Numbered from the stretch's first letter, positions 53,212 through 64,000 are shown. The stretch: 64,000 bases of DNA from Microvirga mediterraneensis (GCF_013520865.1 NZ_JACDXJ010000001.1:558001-622000), one strand, 5' to 3'. The notes: a model not told the origin generated them from the letters alone. Made by a program: numbers and translations.

Positions 53212-53910
53212 TCATCGGGGCGGATCGAGGAGCCTGAGAAGCGCATCCTCGGACGGGTCCTCCGCCGTCCGGACCTCGGCCCCGACCGCCAGCAGGGGCG
53301 CAGCCACATCGGCCGACAGGCAGAAATGCGGAAAGGCCCGGAGGCTGGAGGCCGGTCCCGCCTCCTCGACCAGCCGGACGACGAGATCGGCGCTCCGCCG
53401 TGAATAATGGAGCGCGGCGCCGATTTGGCCAGTGCGGAGGGCCTCGACGGCGGCCTCGGGCAGAGCCTCGACGGCCTGCGCCTCATAGGCCTCCCATTGC
53501 ACAACCGTGAACCCGGCCCGACGCAGGGACAGGGCCGGCTCCTCCTTGTGGTGCCGGGCCGTCACGTGGAGCAGGACGAGGCCCGGCGGCAGCTGCTCGC
53601 GAATCAGCCGCGACAGGGACACCGCATCGCCGTCCGCCACGGAGATCCGGGAGAACCCTTCGGCCCTGACCACCTCGGCCGTGTGCTCGCCGACGGCGAA
53701 GACGGGCTTCTGCCGGTCCAGGTCCGCGAGAGCATCCGCCGCATGGGCGCTGGTCACGATGAGGGCATCGTAGGGCATGGCGGGAGCGGGATCGCCCGTC
53801 GGGACGATCCGGGTAACGGGCGCGAGGCAGGAATCATGCCCCAGCGCCGCGAGCCTCTCGGCGGTGCGCGCCGCATCCTCGGCCGAGCGCGTGACAAGGA
53901 TCCGCGTCAT
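53212..53910 (-). CDS. hemD: Uroporphyrinogen-III synthase
   Basis: The 232-residue enzyme closes hydroxymethylbilane to uroporphyrinogen III. It has the two-lobe HEM4 fold: MTRILVTRSAEDAARTAERLAALGHDSCLAPV at the N-terminus, ALIVTSAHAADAL, PVFAVGEHTAEVVRAEGF, and LHYSRRSADLVVRLV in the second lobe. HemD sequences are poorly conserved, but the pattern and the position after hemC fit well. Its ATG overlaps the hemC stop by four bases. The upstream open extension to 54015 is within hemC and is not used. Confidence 0.92.
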   Translation of the reverse strand: MTRILVTRSAEDAARTAERLAALGHDSCLAPVTRIVPTGDPAPAMPYDALIVTSAHAADALADLDRQKPVFAVGEHTAEVVRAEGFSRISVADGDAVSLSRLIREQLPPGLVLLHVTARHHKEEPALSLRRAGFTVVQWEAYEAQAVEALPEAAVEALRTGQIGAALHYSRRSADLVVRLVEEAGPASSLRAFPHFCLSADVAAPLLAVGAEVRTAEDPSEDALLRLLDPPR

Positions 53911-54833
53911 GATTTCAGGAAGTCCGGCGGCATGCGGGAGCGCAGCTCCGATCCGGCGTCGCGCCCGAGCGCCACCGCATCGTCCGGCGAGCCGCGACGG
54001 ATGGCCTCCAGGCATTCGGAGCCGTCCGGACGCAGCACGAGGCCACGGATTTCGAGCTCATTGCCGATCAGCCGCGCATGGCCCGCGATGGGCGTGCGGC
54101 AGGAGCCGTCGAGGATGGTGAGGAAGGCCCGCTCGGCCGCGGGCGCGTGGGCGGTCGACGCGTCGAGGATGGGCGCGAGCGCCGCGCTCACCCGCTTATC
54201 GTCGGCGCGGATCGCGACCGCGATGGCGCCCTGCCCCACGGCCGGCAGGAAATCGTCCGTTTCGAGCACGGTGGTCACGTGATCGGTGAGCCCGAGACGG
54301 CGCAGTCCCGCCATGGCGAGCAGCGTCGCGTCGACCTCGCCGCGCTCGAGCTTGGCGAGCCGCGTCTGCACGTTGCCGCGCATGAGCGTGACCTGGAGGT
54401 CCGGCCGCAGGCGGCGAATTTGGGCCTGCCGCCTCAGGGAAGCCGAGCCGACGACGGCGCCCTGCGGCAGGTCGTCAAGGCTCTTGTAGCGATAGCTGAT
54501 GAAGGCGTCGCGCACGTCTTCGCGCGGCAGGAAGCCCGCGATGACGATCCCTTCCGGCAGGGCCGTCGGCAGGTCCTTGGCGGAATGGACCGCGAGATCG
54601 ATGGAGCCGTCGAGGAGCGCGATGTCGAGCTCCTTGGTGAAGAGCCCCTTGCCGCCGGCCTCCGACAGGGGCCGGTCCTGAATGGCGTCGCCCGTGGTCT
54701 TGATGATCGACAGGGGCAGGTGCTCCACCGTCCAGCCATGGGCGGCGACCAGCCTGTCTTGCGTCTCGTGGGCCTGGGCGAGGGCCAGGGGGCTTCCTCG
54801 CGTACCGATGACCAGGGTGGGTGATGAGGCCAT
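53907..54833 (-). CDS. hemC: Hydroxymethylbilane synthase (porphobilinogen deaminase)
   Basis: The 308-residue enzyme condenses four porphobilinogen molecules to hydroxymethylbilane. The N-terminus VIGTRGSPLALAQA is the family signature, KELDIALLDGSIDLAVHSAKDLPT carries the catalytic aspartate region, and AERAFLTILDGSCRTPIAGHA holds the cysteine that binds the dipyrromethane cofactor. Length matches the family. It begins the hem operon, divergent from tsaD with 120 bases between the starts. Confidence 0.97.
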   Translation of the reverse strand: MASSPTLVIGTRGSPLALAQAHETQDRLVAAHGWTVEHLPLSIIKTTGDAIQDRPLSEAGGKGLFTKELDIALLDGSIDLAVHSAKDLPTALPEGIVIAGFLPREDVRDAFISYRYKSLDDLPQGAVVGSASLRRQAQIRRLRPDLQVTLMRGNVQTRLAKLERGEVDATLLAMAGLRRLGLTDHVTTVLETDDFLPAVGQGAIAVAIRADDKRVSAALAPILDASTAHAPAAERAFLTILDGSCRTPIAGHARLIGNELEIRGLVLRPDGSECLEAIRRGSPDDAVALGRDAGSELRSRMPPDFLKS

Positions 54834-54953
54834 TCTGCCTGAGTGCTCCTGTCTTGAACGATCTGGTTTGATCTTGTGCGGCGCGGCGGACTATAGGGGG
54901 AGGAGCGCCGGGCCGGAAGCCCGGACAACACCTTAATCGAGCGGCCCCCGATC

Positions 54954-56009
54954 ATGCGCATTCTAGGCATCGAGACCACCTGCGACGAGACCGCGGCCGC
55001 CGTGGTCGGCGTCGGCTTCGACGGACGCGGCGAGATCCTCTCCAACGAGGTCTTGAGCCAGATCGCCGAGCACGCCCGCTATGGCGGCGTCGTGCCCGAG
55101 ATCGCCGCCCGCGCCCATGTGGAGGTGATCGATCGGCTCGTGGCCCGGGCGCTGAAAAGCGCCCAGTGCTCCGTGAAGGACATCGACGGCATCGCCGTGG
55201 CGGCGGGGCCCGGCCTGATCGGCGGCGTGCTGGTGGGACTGACCACCGCCAAGGCCATCGCACTCGTGACCCGCAAGCCCCTGATGGCGGTGAACCACCT
55301 CGAAGCCCACGCGCTCACCGCGCGGCTCACCGACGGCATCGGCTTCCCCTATCTGCTGCTGCTCGCCTCCGGCGGCCACACGCAGCTCGTGGCGGTGCGC
55401 GGCGTCGGCGATTACGTGCGGCTCGGCACCACCATCGACGACGCCATCGGCGAGGCCTTCGACAAGGTCGCCAAGATGCTGGGCCTCCCCTATCCCGGCG
55501 GCCCGCATGTGGAGCAGGAGGCCGCGAAGGGCAATCCGGAGCGCTTCGCCTTCCCGCGCCCGATGCAGGGAAGGGCGGAGCCGAATTTCTCGCTCTCCGG
55601 CCTCAAGACCGCCGTGCGGATCGAGGCGGAGAAGATCGCGCCGCTGACGGCGAGCGACATCGCCGATCTCTGCGCCGGCTTCCAGGCCGCCATCGTGGAC
55701 GTGGTGGTGGACCGCACCCGGGTTGGGCTTCGCGCCTTCCGGGAGATCGCAGGACACCCGACCGCCCTCGTGGTGGCGGGCGGCGTCGCGGCCAACCAGG
55801 CCATGCGCCAGGGGCTGCAGCGCCTCGCGGTCGAAGCCGGCCTCAAACTCGTGGCCCCGCCGCTGGCCCTGTGCGGCGACAACGGCGCCATGATCGCCTG
55901 GGCGGGCCTCGAGCGCATGCGCCCCGGCCTCATCGACGACATCACGGCCCCGGCCCGCGCCCGCTGGCCCCTCGACCCGAGCCGTGACGAGGCCGGGGCG
56001 AAGGCGTGA
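54954..56009 (+). CDS. tsaD: tRNA N6-adenosine threonylcarbamoyltransferase
   Basis: The 351-residue protein is the TsaD/Kae1 component that places threonylcarbamoyl on A37 of ANN-decoding tRNAs, acting with TsaB and TsaE. The N-terminus [16 protein letters not shown] is the signature, the metal histidines are in [12 protein letters not shown], and [17 protein letters not shown] is the ASKHA nucleotide-site motif. Length is typical. The divergence from hemC and the following gpsA is the usual arrangement in the order. Confidence 0.97.
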   Translation: MRILGIETTCDETAAAVVGVGFDGRGEILSNEVLSQIAEHARYGGVVPEIAARAHVEVIDRLVARALKSAQCSVKDIDGIAVAAGPGLIGGVLVGLTTAKAIALVTRKPLMAVNHLEAHALTARLTDGIGFPYLLLLASGGHTQLVAVRGVGDYVRLGTTIDDAIGEAFDKVAKMLGLPYPGGPHVEQEAAKGNPERFAFPRPMQGRAEPNFSLSGLKTAVRIEAEKIAPLTASDIADLCAGFQAAIVDVVVDRTRVGLRAFREIAGHPTALVVAGGVAANQAMRQGLQRLAVEAGLKLVAPPLALCGDNGAMIAWAGLERMRPGLIDDITAPARARWPLDPSRDEAGAKA

Positions 56010-56025
56010 CAGGGGCGGTCCTGAC

Positions 56026-57021
56026 ATGACCGCACAGGCTCAAACCATCGGCATCGCCGGAGCGGGTGCCTGGGGAACGGCGCTCGCCAACGCGGCCGCC
56101 ATCGCGGGCAACGACGTGGTGCTCTGGATGCGCTCGCCCGAACACGCGGCGGCTCTGGCGCAGCCGCGCGCCACCGACCGCTGCCTCCCCGGCGTGAGGC
56201 TCCATGCCCGCACCCGGCCGACCGCCGCTCTCGCCGATCTGGCTTCCGCCCACGCCGTGCTGCTCGTCACGCCCGCCCAGACCACCCGCGAGATGGCGGC
56301 GGCCCTCGGCGTCGTCCTGCCCGCGGCGACGCCCCTTGTGCTCTGCGCCAAGGGAATCGAGCGGGACAGCCGGGCCTTCCTTTGCGACGTGGTGGAAACG
56401 GTTCGCCCCGGCGCGCCCATCGGGGTGCTCTCGGGCCCCAGCTTCGCCGACGACGTGGCGCGCGGCCTGCCCACCGCCGTGACGCTCGCCTGCCGGGACG
56501 CGGCGCTGGCCGAGGCGCTGGCCACCGCCCTCTCCGGTCCGACACTGCGGGTCTATCACCGCACCGATCTGCGCGGCGTCGAGATCGGCGGCGCGGCCAA
56601 GAACGTGCTCGCCATCGCGTGCGGGGCCGTGGCCGGAAAAGGTCTCGGCGAGAGCGCCAAGGCGGCCCTGATCGCCCGCGGCTTCGCGGAGCTCCTGCGC
56701 TTCGCCCGCGCCTATGGCGGCGAGGCCGAGACCCTGATGGGGCTCTCGGGGCTCGGCGACCTGGTGCTCACCTGCTCGTCGGCCCATTCCCGCAACTTCG
56801 CTTTCGGCCAGCGCCTCGGGCAAGGCATGAGCGTCACGGACGCCGCCGGCGGCAAGCTGGTGGAGGGTGCCGCGACCGCGAGCGCCCTCGTGGCTCTGGC
56901 GAAGGCGAAGAACGTCGACATGCCGATCGCGGAAGCGGTCGAGCAGGTCCTGTCCGGCGCATGGTCTCTCGATCAGGCGGTCGATGCGCTGATGAACCGT
57001 CCTGTCAAATCCGAACACTGA
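56026..57021 (+). CDS. gpsA: Glycerol-3-phosphate dehydrogenase [NAD(P)+]
   Basis: The 331-residue cytosolic enzyme reduces dihydroxyacetone phosphate to glycerol-3-phosphate for phospholipid synthesis. The dinucleotide-binding GIAGAGAWGTALANAAA, the LLVTPAQTTREM strand, GPSFADDVARGLPTAVTLA and GAAKNVLAIACGAVAGKGLGES (catalytic lysine region) are all present. The ATG at 56026 fits the family start; the longer frame from 55984 overlaps tsaD. It lies 16 bases after tsaD and is co-transcribed with it. Confidence 0.96.
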   Translation: MTAQAQTIGIAGAGAWGTALANAAAIAGNDVVLWMRSPEHAAALAQPRATDRCLPGVRLHARTRPTAALADLASAHAVLLVTPAQTTREMAAALGVVLPAATPLVLCAKGIERDSRAFLCDVVETVRPGAPIGVLSGPSFADDVARGLPTAVTLACRDAALAEALATALSGPTLRVYHRTDLRGVEIGGAAKNVLAIACGAVAGKGLGESAKAALIARGFAELLRFARAYGGEAETLMGLSGLGDLVLTCSSAHSRNFAFGQRLGQGMSVTDAAGGKLVEGAATASALVALAKAKNVDMPIAEAVEQVLSGAWSLDQAVDALMNRPVKSEH

Positions 57022-57022
57022 A

Positions 57023-57067
57023 GCATGATCCGGAAAAGTGGATACCGGTTTTCCGATAAGATCATGC
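57023..57067. repeat. Dispersed palindrome, family C
   Basis: GCATGATC (57023-57030) pairs with GATCATGC (57060-57067), and CGGAAAA (57031-57037) pairs with TTTTCCG (57049-57055). The core is shared with the copy at 32001-32045. It lies just after the gpsA stop. Confidence 0.75.
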
Positions 57068-57091
57068 ACTATCCAAAAAGAGTAAGCGTCG

Positions 57092-57505
57092 ATGGCCCAT
57101 TGGCTCTACAAGTCCGAACCCTCCGTCTGGTCCTGGGACCAGCAGGTCGCCGAAGGCGACAAGGGCACCCATTGGAACGGGGTGCGCAACCACGTGGCCA
57201 AGCAGAACCTGATGGCCATGAAAAACGGCGAGCAGGGCTTCTTCTACCATTCCAACGAGGGCAAGGCGGTCGTCGGCATCGTCGAGGTGATCCGGGAATA
57301 TTACCCCGACCACACGGACGAGACGGGCAAGTTCGGCATGGTCGACATCAAGGCCGTGAAGCCGTTCAAACGTCCCGTGACCCTCGACGAGATCAAGCAG
57401 CAGCCCGGACTCGAAAAGATGATCCTCGTCAACAACTCCCGCCTCTCGGTACAGCCGGTGACCGACGAGGAATGGGCCATCGTGTGCCGGATGGGCGGGC
57501 TGTAG
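57092..57505 (+). CDS. EVE domain-containing protein
   Basis: The 137-residue protein is a stand-alone EVE domain (PUA-like fold), thought to bind modified bases in nucleic acids. The hallmarks are HWLYKSEPSVWSWDQQ, WNGVRNHVAKQNLMAMKNGEQGFFYHS and LVNNSRLSVQPVTDEEW. Length is normal for the family. It follows gpsA on the same strand with the family C palindrome between them; this neighbourhood is common in Hyphomicrobiales. Biological role is not settled. Confidence 0.93.
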   Translation: MAHWLYKSEPSVWSWDQQVAEGDKGTHWNGVRNHVAKQNLMAMKNGEQGFFYHSNEGKAVVGIVEVIREYYPDHTDETGKFGMVDIKAVKPFKRPVTLDEIKQQPGLEKMILVNNSRLSVQPVTDEEWAIVCRMGGL

Positions 57506-57555
57506 GACCGTCCCCCGCTCGCGGTGGCCGAAGGGCGGCGAGCGATACCCGCCAC

Positions 57556-57644
57556 GTCATGGCCGGGCTTGTCCCGGCCATCCCGATCAGGTGGAGCGCC
57601 GCACCTTCTCGGATCGGGGATCACGGGACAAGCCCGGTGATGAC
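57556..57644. repeat. Dispersed palindromic repeat, family B
   Basis: GTCATGGCCGGGCTTGTCCC...GGGACAAGCCCGGTGATGAC. Copies with the same ends lie at 59773-59861 and 62446-62533, and a half-copy at 30607-30652. All are intergenic. Confidence 0.8.
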
Positions 57645-57793
57645 GCGAGAGAAGACCGTTTCCGGACAACACCCGCTCCCCTCCCCGAAAGAAGCAGCGA
57701 CCAAAGTCCGACCATCGTTCCGCTTGCCCCGCCCCTCTCTCTTTCCGTAAACCTAGCTCTAAATCCATCATGGGAGCATCTGGGAGAAGCGCC

Positions 57794-59752
<1,959 letters not shown>

Positions 59753-59772
59753 GCCGGTCGCCTATCCTCCAC

Positions 59773-59861
59773 CTCATGGCCGGGCTTGTCCCGGCCATCT
59801 CGATACGGAAAGGCACCGTGCTTCATGCGATCGAGATCACCGGCACAAGGCCGGTGATGAC
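59773..59861. repeat. Dispersed palindromic repeat, family B
   Basis: TCATGGCCGGGCTTGTCCCG...CCGGCACAAGGCCGGTGATGAC after acs. Same ends as the copies at 57556 and 62446; the centre differs. Confidence 0.8.
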
Positions 59862-59938
59862 GTGAGAGACGAAAGCGGAACCGTAGCCTTATCTTTCGCG
59901 TCTCACCCTCGTGCATCACTCGCAGGAGGGTTCGGGAC

Positions 59939-60445
59939 ATGGGCGCGCGCGCCGCATTCGCCATCGCGGCCGTCATCGGCATCGCTTTCACCGCAACGGT
60001 CGCTTCGGCCCGCGAGATCGTGCCCTTCGAGGGGCGCGTGTCGCCGGGCACCATCGTGATCAAGACCGGCGAACGGAAGCTCTATTACGTGCGCGGCGAC
60101 GGGACCGCCCTGCGCTACCGGGTGGCGGTCGGCAAGCCCGGCAAGCAATGGTTCGGCGAGGCGCGGATCGACGGCAAATACGTCCGTCCCGCCTGGGCCC
60201 CGCCCGCCGAGGTCAAGCGGGACAACCCGCGCCTGCCCGACGTGATCCCCGGGGGCGCGGCGAACAACCCCATGGGCGCCAGGGCGCTGACGCTCAACCT
60301 CGACGAATACGCCATCCACGGCACCAACCGCCCGAGCTCCATCGGGACCTATGCGTCCTACGGCTGCATCCGCATGCTCAACGAGGACATCGTCGATCTC
60401 TACGAGCAGGTGAGCGTGGGGACCCGGGTGGTGGTGGAGCGGTAG
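59939..60445 (+). CDS. L,D-transpeptidase (YkuD family)
   Basis: The 168-residue periplasmic enzyme has a signal peptide (residues 1-24, ending TVASA) and a YkuD catalytic domain. The active-site region is HGTNRPSSIGTYASYGCIRM, with the histidine and the catalytic cysteine (SYGC). It forms 3-3 cross-links in peptidoglycan or attaches proteins to it. There is no LysM or peptidoglycan-binding domain, so this is a minimal form. AGGAGGG precedes the ATG. Confidence 0.93.
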   Translation: MGARAAFAIAAVIGIAFTATVASAREIVPFEGRVSPGTIVIKTGERKLYYVRGDGTALRYRVAVGKPGKQWFGEARIDGKYVRPAWAPPAEVKRDNPRLPDVIPGGAANNPMGARALTLNLDEYAIHGTNRPSSIGTYASYGCIRMLNEDIVDLYEQVSVGTRVVVER

Positions 60446-60466
60446 AAGGCGATCATCTGCGAGAGG

Positions 60467-60576
60467 GTGTCATTCCCGGCCGGAGAGGGCGGAGCCATCG
60501 GAGGGGAAGGGAATCCATCGCTCGGCGCTTGACCGTGGATCCCTTTCCCTCGCCTTCGGCTCGCCGGGGATGACAC
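60467..60576. repeat. Dispersed palindromic repeat, family A
   Basis: GTGTCATTCCCGGCCGG...GAGGGGAAGGGAATCCA...TGGATCCCTTTCCC...CGCCGGGGATGACAC, between the transpeptidase and MFS genes. Confidence 0.8.
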
Positions 60577-60658
60577 CGACAAGGAAACGGAACGGCAAGG
60601 CCTCCTCCGGCAGGGTGCTTTGGTGATAGAAGACCACCGAGCCTCAGCCGGGAAACCC

Positions 60659-62044
60659 ATGCCTTTGAAAACCATCGATCCTCTTGCGCCTTCGCGGAAT
60701 GCCTCGCGTCCGGCGATTCTCGGCTGGCTGCTGTTCGACTGGGCCTGCCAGCCCTTCTTCACCCTCGTCACCACCTTCGTGTTCGCGCCCTATTTCGCCT
60801 CCGCGCTCGCGCCCGATCCGGTGAGCGGGCAGAGCCTTTGGGGCTATGCCACGGCGGCGGCCGGGCTCGTGCTGGCCTTTCTCTCGCCGGTCCTCGGCTC
60901 CATTGCCGACGCGACGGGGCCGAAGAAGCCCTGGATCGCATCCTGCGGCCTGGTGCTGTTCGTCGCGTCCTTCGCCCTGTGGTACGCGGCGCCGGGACAG
61001 CCCTTCGCCATCGCGGTCGCGCTCGTCGGCTTCGCCTTCGGGACCGTCGCCGTGGAGGTCGCGGCGGTGTTCAACAATGCCATGATCCCGCACCTCGTGC
61101 CGCCGGAACGCTACGGCCGCCTCTCGGGCACCGGCTGGGCCATGGGCTATCTGGGCGGCCTCGTGTCGCTCGTGATCGTGCTCGGTTTTCTCGCAGCCGA
61201 TCCGGTGTCGATGAAGACGGTCTTCGGCCTCGATCCCCTGTTCGGCCTCGATCCGGCGACGCGCGAGGGCGACCGGGTCACGGGACCGTTCTCGGCCCTG
61301 TGGTTCCTCGTCTTCGTGCTGCCGCTCTTCCTCGTGACGCCGGATATCCCGCGCTCGGCCATGAGCCTCGGCCAGGCGGCCCGGAAGGGGATCGACCAGG
61401 TGAAAAGCACCATCGCGGACGCGCGGCGGCACGAGAGCGTCGGCCGCTTCCTCCTCGCCAACATGGTCTACCAGGACGCCCTGGTGGCGCTCTTCGCCTT
61501 CGGGGGCATCTACGGGGCCGGGGTGTTCGGCTGGCAGGCCATCGAGCTAGGCATCTTCGGCATCCTGCTCACGATCACCGGCACCCTCGGGGCGCTCGTC
61601 GGCGGACGGCTCGACGACCGCATCGGGGCGAAGCCGGTGATCCTCGGCGCGATCCTGATCCTCGCCCTCGTCTGCATGGGCGTGCTGTCGCTCGGGCGCG
61701 ACCACATCCTGTTCGTTGTGCCGACCGCGCCGCCCGCGCCGGACGACGGTCTCTACGGCTCCGCGCCCGAAAAGCTGTTCGTGCTGCTCGGCCTCGTGAT
61801 CGGGGCCGTGGCGGGACCGCTCCAGGCCTCCTCGCGCAGCCTGCTGGCGCGGCTCGTCCCGGCCCGGGAAGCGGGCCGCTATTTCGGCCTGCTCGCCCTG
61901 TCGGGAAAGGTCACATCGTTCATGGCGCCGCTCGCGGTCGCCGTGGCGACGGCATTGTTCCAGACGCAGGCCGCCGGTCCGGCGGTGCTGATCCTGTTCC
62001 TGCTCGCAGGGTTCTGGCTGTTGAGCGGCGTGAAGCGGGTGTGA
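60659..62044 (+). CDS. MFS transporter, UMF1 (Atg22-like) family
   Basis: The 461-residue inner-membrane protein has about twelve helices and belongs to the UMF1 family of major facilitators (related to vacuolar Atg22). The characteristic start is GWLLFDWACQPFFTLVTTFVFAPYF, followed by LSPVLGSIADATGPKKPWI (cytoplasmic loop motif) and GPLQASSRSLLARLVPAREAGRYFGLLA. The substrate is unknown; amino-acid efflux is suggested for relatives. An upstream ATG (60620) is possible but lies nearer the repeat and is less well supported. Confidence 0.92.
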   Translation: MPLKTIDPLAPSRNASRPAILGWLLFDWACQPFFTLVTTFVFAPYFASALAPDPVSGQSLWGYATAAAGLVLAFLSPVLGSIADATGPKKPWIASCGLVLFVASFALWYAAPGQPFAIAVALVGFAFGTVAVEVAAVFNNAMIPHLVPPERYGRLSGTGWAMGYLGGLVSLVIVLGFLAADPVSMKTVFGLDPLFGLDPATREGDRVTGPFSALWFLVFVLPLFLVTPDIPRSAMSLGQAARKGIDQVKSTIADARRHESVGRFLLANMVYQDALVALFAFGGIYGAGVFGWQAIELGIFGILLTITGTLGALVGGRLDDRIGAKPVILGAILILALVCMGVLSLGRDHILFVVPTAPPAPDDGLYGSAPEKLFVLLGLVIGAVAGPLQASSRSLLARLVPAREAGRYFGLLALSGKVTSFMAPLAVAVATALFQTQAAGPAVLILFLLAGFWLLSGVKRV

Positions 62045-62054
62045 GCGCTGCCGC

Positions 62055-62375
62055 TCACTCCAGCGTCACGGCCGTGCCGCTGACCGACACCATCATCATG
62101 CCCTCGTTCTTGCCGAGGGCGCCGTAATCGAGGTGAACGCCGACGATGGCGTGGGCGCCGAGGCGCTGGGCCTCCTCGATCATCTCCTGCAGGGCCGTGT
62201 CGCGCCCGTCGCGCAGCACGCGCTCGTAGGAGCCGGCCCGTCCGCCGACCACGTCGCGGATGGACGCGAAGAAATCGCGGAACACGTTGGCGCCGAGGAT
62301 CGCCTCGCCCGAAACGATGCCGCGATAGGAGGCGATGCGGCGGCCTTCGATGGTCGGCGTGGTGGTGATGATCAT
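62055..62375 (-). CDS. YbjQ family protein (DUF74)
   Basis: The 106-residue protein matches YbjQ/DUF74, a pentameric small-protein family of unknown role sometimes called heavy-metal-binding. [47 protein letters not shown] is the signature. [19 protein letters not shown] and [13 protein letters not shown] complete the fold. The ATG at 62373-62375 has GGAGA six bases upstream; a TTG one codon earlier is rejected. It is convergent with the MFS gene. Confidence 0.92.
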   Translation of the reverse strand: MIITTTPTIEGRRIASYRGIVSGEAILGANVFRDFFASIRDVVGGRAGSYERVLRDGRDTALQEMIEEAQRLGAHAIVGVHLDYGALGKNEGMMMVSVSGTAVTLE

Positions 62376-62445
62376 CAATGTCTCCTTCTGCTCCGCTTCA
62401 TATGGGAAGGGGCAGGAGGAACGTCATCAGGGATGCACCCGCCAC

Positions 62446-62533
62446 GTCATGGCCGGGCTTGTCCCGGCCATCCCGATTGCTTGGAGCGTTGCGCTTTTCT
62501 GATCGAGATCACCGGCACAAGGCCGGTGATGAC
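62446..62533. repeat. Dispersed palindromic repeat, family B
   Basis: GTCATGGCCGGGCTTGTCCC...CACCGGCACAAGGCCGGTGATGAC, between the YbjQ and aldo/keto reductase genes. Confidence 0.8.
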
Positions 62534-62551
62534 GTGAAGGGGAGAGAGTGC

Positions 62552-63595
62552 TTACGGGCACGGATTGCAGTGCTCGACGTGGATCGCGTTGATGCGCTCT
62601 TCCAACTCCGGCGTGATCGTCACGTCGATGGACGCGATGTCCGTCTTCAGCTGCTCCATCGAGGTCGCGCCGATGATGTTCGACGTGAGGAAGGGGCGGG
62701 AATTGACGAAGGCGAGCGCCATCTGGGCCGGATCGAGGCCGAATTCCTTCGCGAGCGCGATGTACTTGCGGATGGCGGCCTCGGCCGTGGGGTTCTCGTA
62801 GCGCTGGCCGCGGTTGAACAGGGTCGTGCGCGATCCCGCGGGGCGTGCGCCGTCGAGATACTTGCCGGTAAGATACCCTTGAGCCAGCGGCGAATAGGCG
62901 AGCAGGCTCACGTTCTCGCGCATGGAGACCTCCGCCAGCGCCACCTCGTAGGTGCGGTTGAGGAGGTTGTAGGCGTTCTGCACCGACTGCACCCGGGCCT
63001 GTCCTTTGGCGTCCGCGTGCTTGAGGAAGGTCATGGTGCCCCAGGCGCTCTCGTTGGAGAGGCCGAAATGGCGGATCTTCCCGGCCTTCACCAGGTCGGT
63101 CATGATCTCGACCGTCTCGTCGATGGGGTGGGACGGCCCCTCCATGTGCCGGTAGATCGTCGGGTTCGAGCCCCAGGGCATGGGGCGGTCGGGCCAGTGG
63201 ATCTGGTAGAGGTCGATGTAGTCGGTCTGGAGCCGCTTCAGGCTCTTGTTCACCGCCTCCTCGACCTGGGCGCGAGAGAGTTCGCCCTTCGAGCCGTCGT
63301 CCCGGAACCAGGTGTTGTCGGAGCGGCCGATCACCTTGGTGGCGAGGATCACCTTGTCGCGGCTGCCCCGGGCCTTGAACCAGGAGCCGATGAACCGCTC
63401 GGTGGACCCTTGTGTCTCCGCGCGGGGCGGGATCGAGTAGAGCTCGGCGGTGTCGAAGAAGTTGATGCCCTGGTCGAGGGCGTAGTCCATCTGCGCGTGG
63501 CCGTCGGCCTCGGTGTTCTGCTGGCCCCAGGTCATGGTGCCGAGGCAGATGAGGCTGACATTGAGATCCGTGCGGCCGAGGCGGCGGTATTCCAT
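62552..63595 (-). CDS. Aldo/keto reductase (Tas-like)
   Basis: The 347-residue NADP-dependent oxidoreductase has the catalytic tetrad of the aldo/keto reductase family: aspartate and tyrosine in FFDTAELYSIPPR, lysine in VILATKVIGRS and histidine in LYQIHWPDRP. LLAYSPLAQGYLTGKYL and the C-terminal GATSMEQLKTDI bind the cofactor phosphate. Overall it is closest to the Tas/YajO-type subfamily (AKR12-like). The substrate is unknown. Confidence 0.94.
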   Translation of the reverse strand: MEYRRLGRTDLNVSLICLGTMTWGQQNTEADGHAQMDYALDQGINFFDTAELYSIPPRAETQGSTERFIGSWFKARGSRDKVILATKVIGRSDNTWFRDDGSKGELSRAQVEEAVNKSLKRLQTDYIDLYQIHWPDRPMPWGSNPTIYRHMEGPSHPIDETVEIMTDLVKAGKIRHFGLSNESAWGTMTFLKHADAKGQARVQSVQNAYNLLNRTYEVALAEVSMRENVSLLAYSPLAQGYLTGKYLDGARPAGSRTTLFNRGQRYENPTAEAAIRKYIALAKEFGLDPAQMALAFVNSRPFLTSNIIGATSMEQLKTDIASIDVTITPELEERINAIHVEHCNPCP

Positions 63596-63660
63596 AGGGT
63601 TAAGCTCCTCGCGGCGAAGGGGTCCACCGCGTTCAGGCGAAAATGAGGCGCTGAAGGGTC

Positions 63661-64000
63661 TCAGCGTTGGGCAAGGCGGGCGAGAAAGCTCTCGACGCTG
63701 GGCAGGATGCGCTCGACGATGACCTCGACGCCCTTGGCCGTCGGGTGCATCCCGTCGGGCAGGTTGAGGGATTTCTCGCCGGCGACCCCGTCCAGGAAGA
63801 AGGGATAGAGCACAAGGTCGTACGTCTTCGCAATGTCCGGATAGATGCTGTCGAATTTCTGCACATAATCCGGCCCGAGATTGCGCGAGGCGTACATGCC
63901 CGCGAGCATCACCTGGATGTTGCGGCTCTTGAGCCGCTCGACGATCGCCACCAGGTTCCTGCGGGTCCCGGCCGGATCGAGGCCGCGCAACATGTCGTTG
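63661..64000 (-). CDS. SGNH/GDSL hydrolase (arylesterase-like), 5' truncated by window end
   Basis: The frame is open to the window edge (N-D-M...), giving the last 113 residues. NDMLRGLDPAGTRRNLVAIVERLKSRNIQVMLAGM contains block III (N-D) of SGNH hydrolases of the TesA/arylesterase type, and LPDGMHPTAKGVEVIVERI contains block V with the catalytic Asp-x-x-His. The serine block lies outside the window. The enzyme is an esterase or lysophospholipase, usually periplasmic; the start and any signal peptide are not seen. Confidence 0.88.
   Translation of the reverse strand, partial: NDMLRGLDPAGTRRNLVAIVERLKSRNIQVMLAGMYASRNLGPDYVQKFDSIYPDIAKTYDLVLYPFFLDGVAGEKSLNLPDGMHPTAKGVEVIVERILPSVESFLARLAQR

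Overview
The window is chromosomal DNA from a high-G+C alphaproteobacterium, most likely of the order Hyphomicrobiales and close to Methylobacteriaceae/Microvirga. The placement is inferred from gene families and gene order: hemC-hemD-mitofilin-like-hemY divergent from tsaD-gpsA-EVE, an isocitrate lyase divergent from a RamB/short-chain-acyl type regulator, a bacteriophytochrome operon, HWE/HisKA_2 kinases, DUF4170, and short dispersed palindromic repeats.

Layout. 1-3114: the tail of an ECF41-type sigma factor, a cyclopropane-fatty-acid synthase-like methyltransferase and a yggT-DUF167-folD operon. 3109-11284: a genomic island of about 7.7 kb with lower G+C (one 60-base line hand-counted at 50%, against 68% for a tsaD line). 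It sits in the anticodon loop of tRNA-Ala(CGC) and is flanked by 227-bp imperfect direct repeats that carry the tRNA promoter and the tRNA 5' half. It encodes a tyrosine integrase, a serine resolvase, PIN-like, DUF2971, DUF4145 and possible OGG-fold proteins, and holds a structured non-coding stretch. 11.3-19.7 kb: an accessory region with an ABC exporter, an RTX protein, several small secreted or membrane proteins, and two paralogous 38-residue membrane peptides. 19.7-32 kb: an amidase, then a very tightly packed minus-strand operon joining a YehZYXW/OsmF-type osmoprotectant importer to bphO, bphP, a response regulator and two HWE/HisKA_2 kinases. 32-36.8 kb: isocitrate lyase with its probable regulator, a glutamine amidotransferase and a response regulator. 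36.9-48.8 kb: a FecR-TPR-beta-barrel protein paired with a CHASE2 adenylate cyclase, a cation diffusion facilitator, an auxiliary-type tryptophanyl-tRNA synthetase, and two tandem chemoreceptors with almost identical signalling halves. 49.3-49.7 kb: three tRNAs (Gly-GCC, Ala-GGC, Thr-CGT). 49.7-64 kb: heme genes, tsaD, gpsA, EVE protein, acetyl-CoA synthetase, L,D-transpeptidase, MFS permease, YbjQ, aldo/keto reductase and a truncated SGNH esterase.

How the genes work together. Acetyl-CoA synthetase and isocitrate lyase together suggest growth on acetate or C2 units. The phytochrome/osmoprotectant operon suggests red/far-red light and osmotic or general stress responses are co-expressed. hemC/hemD supply tetrapyrrole, which BphO converts to the biliverdin chromophore of the phytochrome.

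The most unusual items are the tRNA 5'-half/promoter-swapping island, its non-coding and palindromic segments, the paired 38-residue membrane peptides missed by normal ORF length cut-offs, and the fused osmoprotectant-phytochrome operon. No CRISPR array, rRNA or intact insertion sequence was seen.
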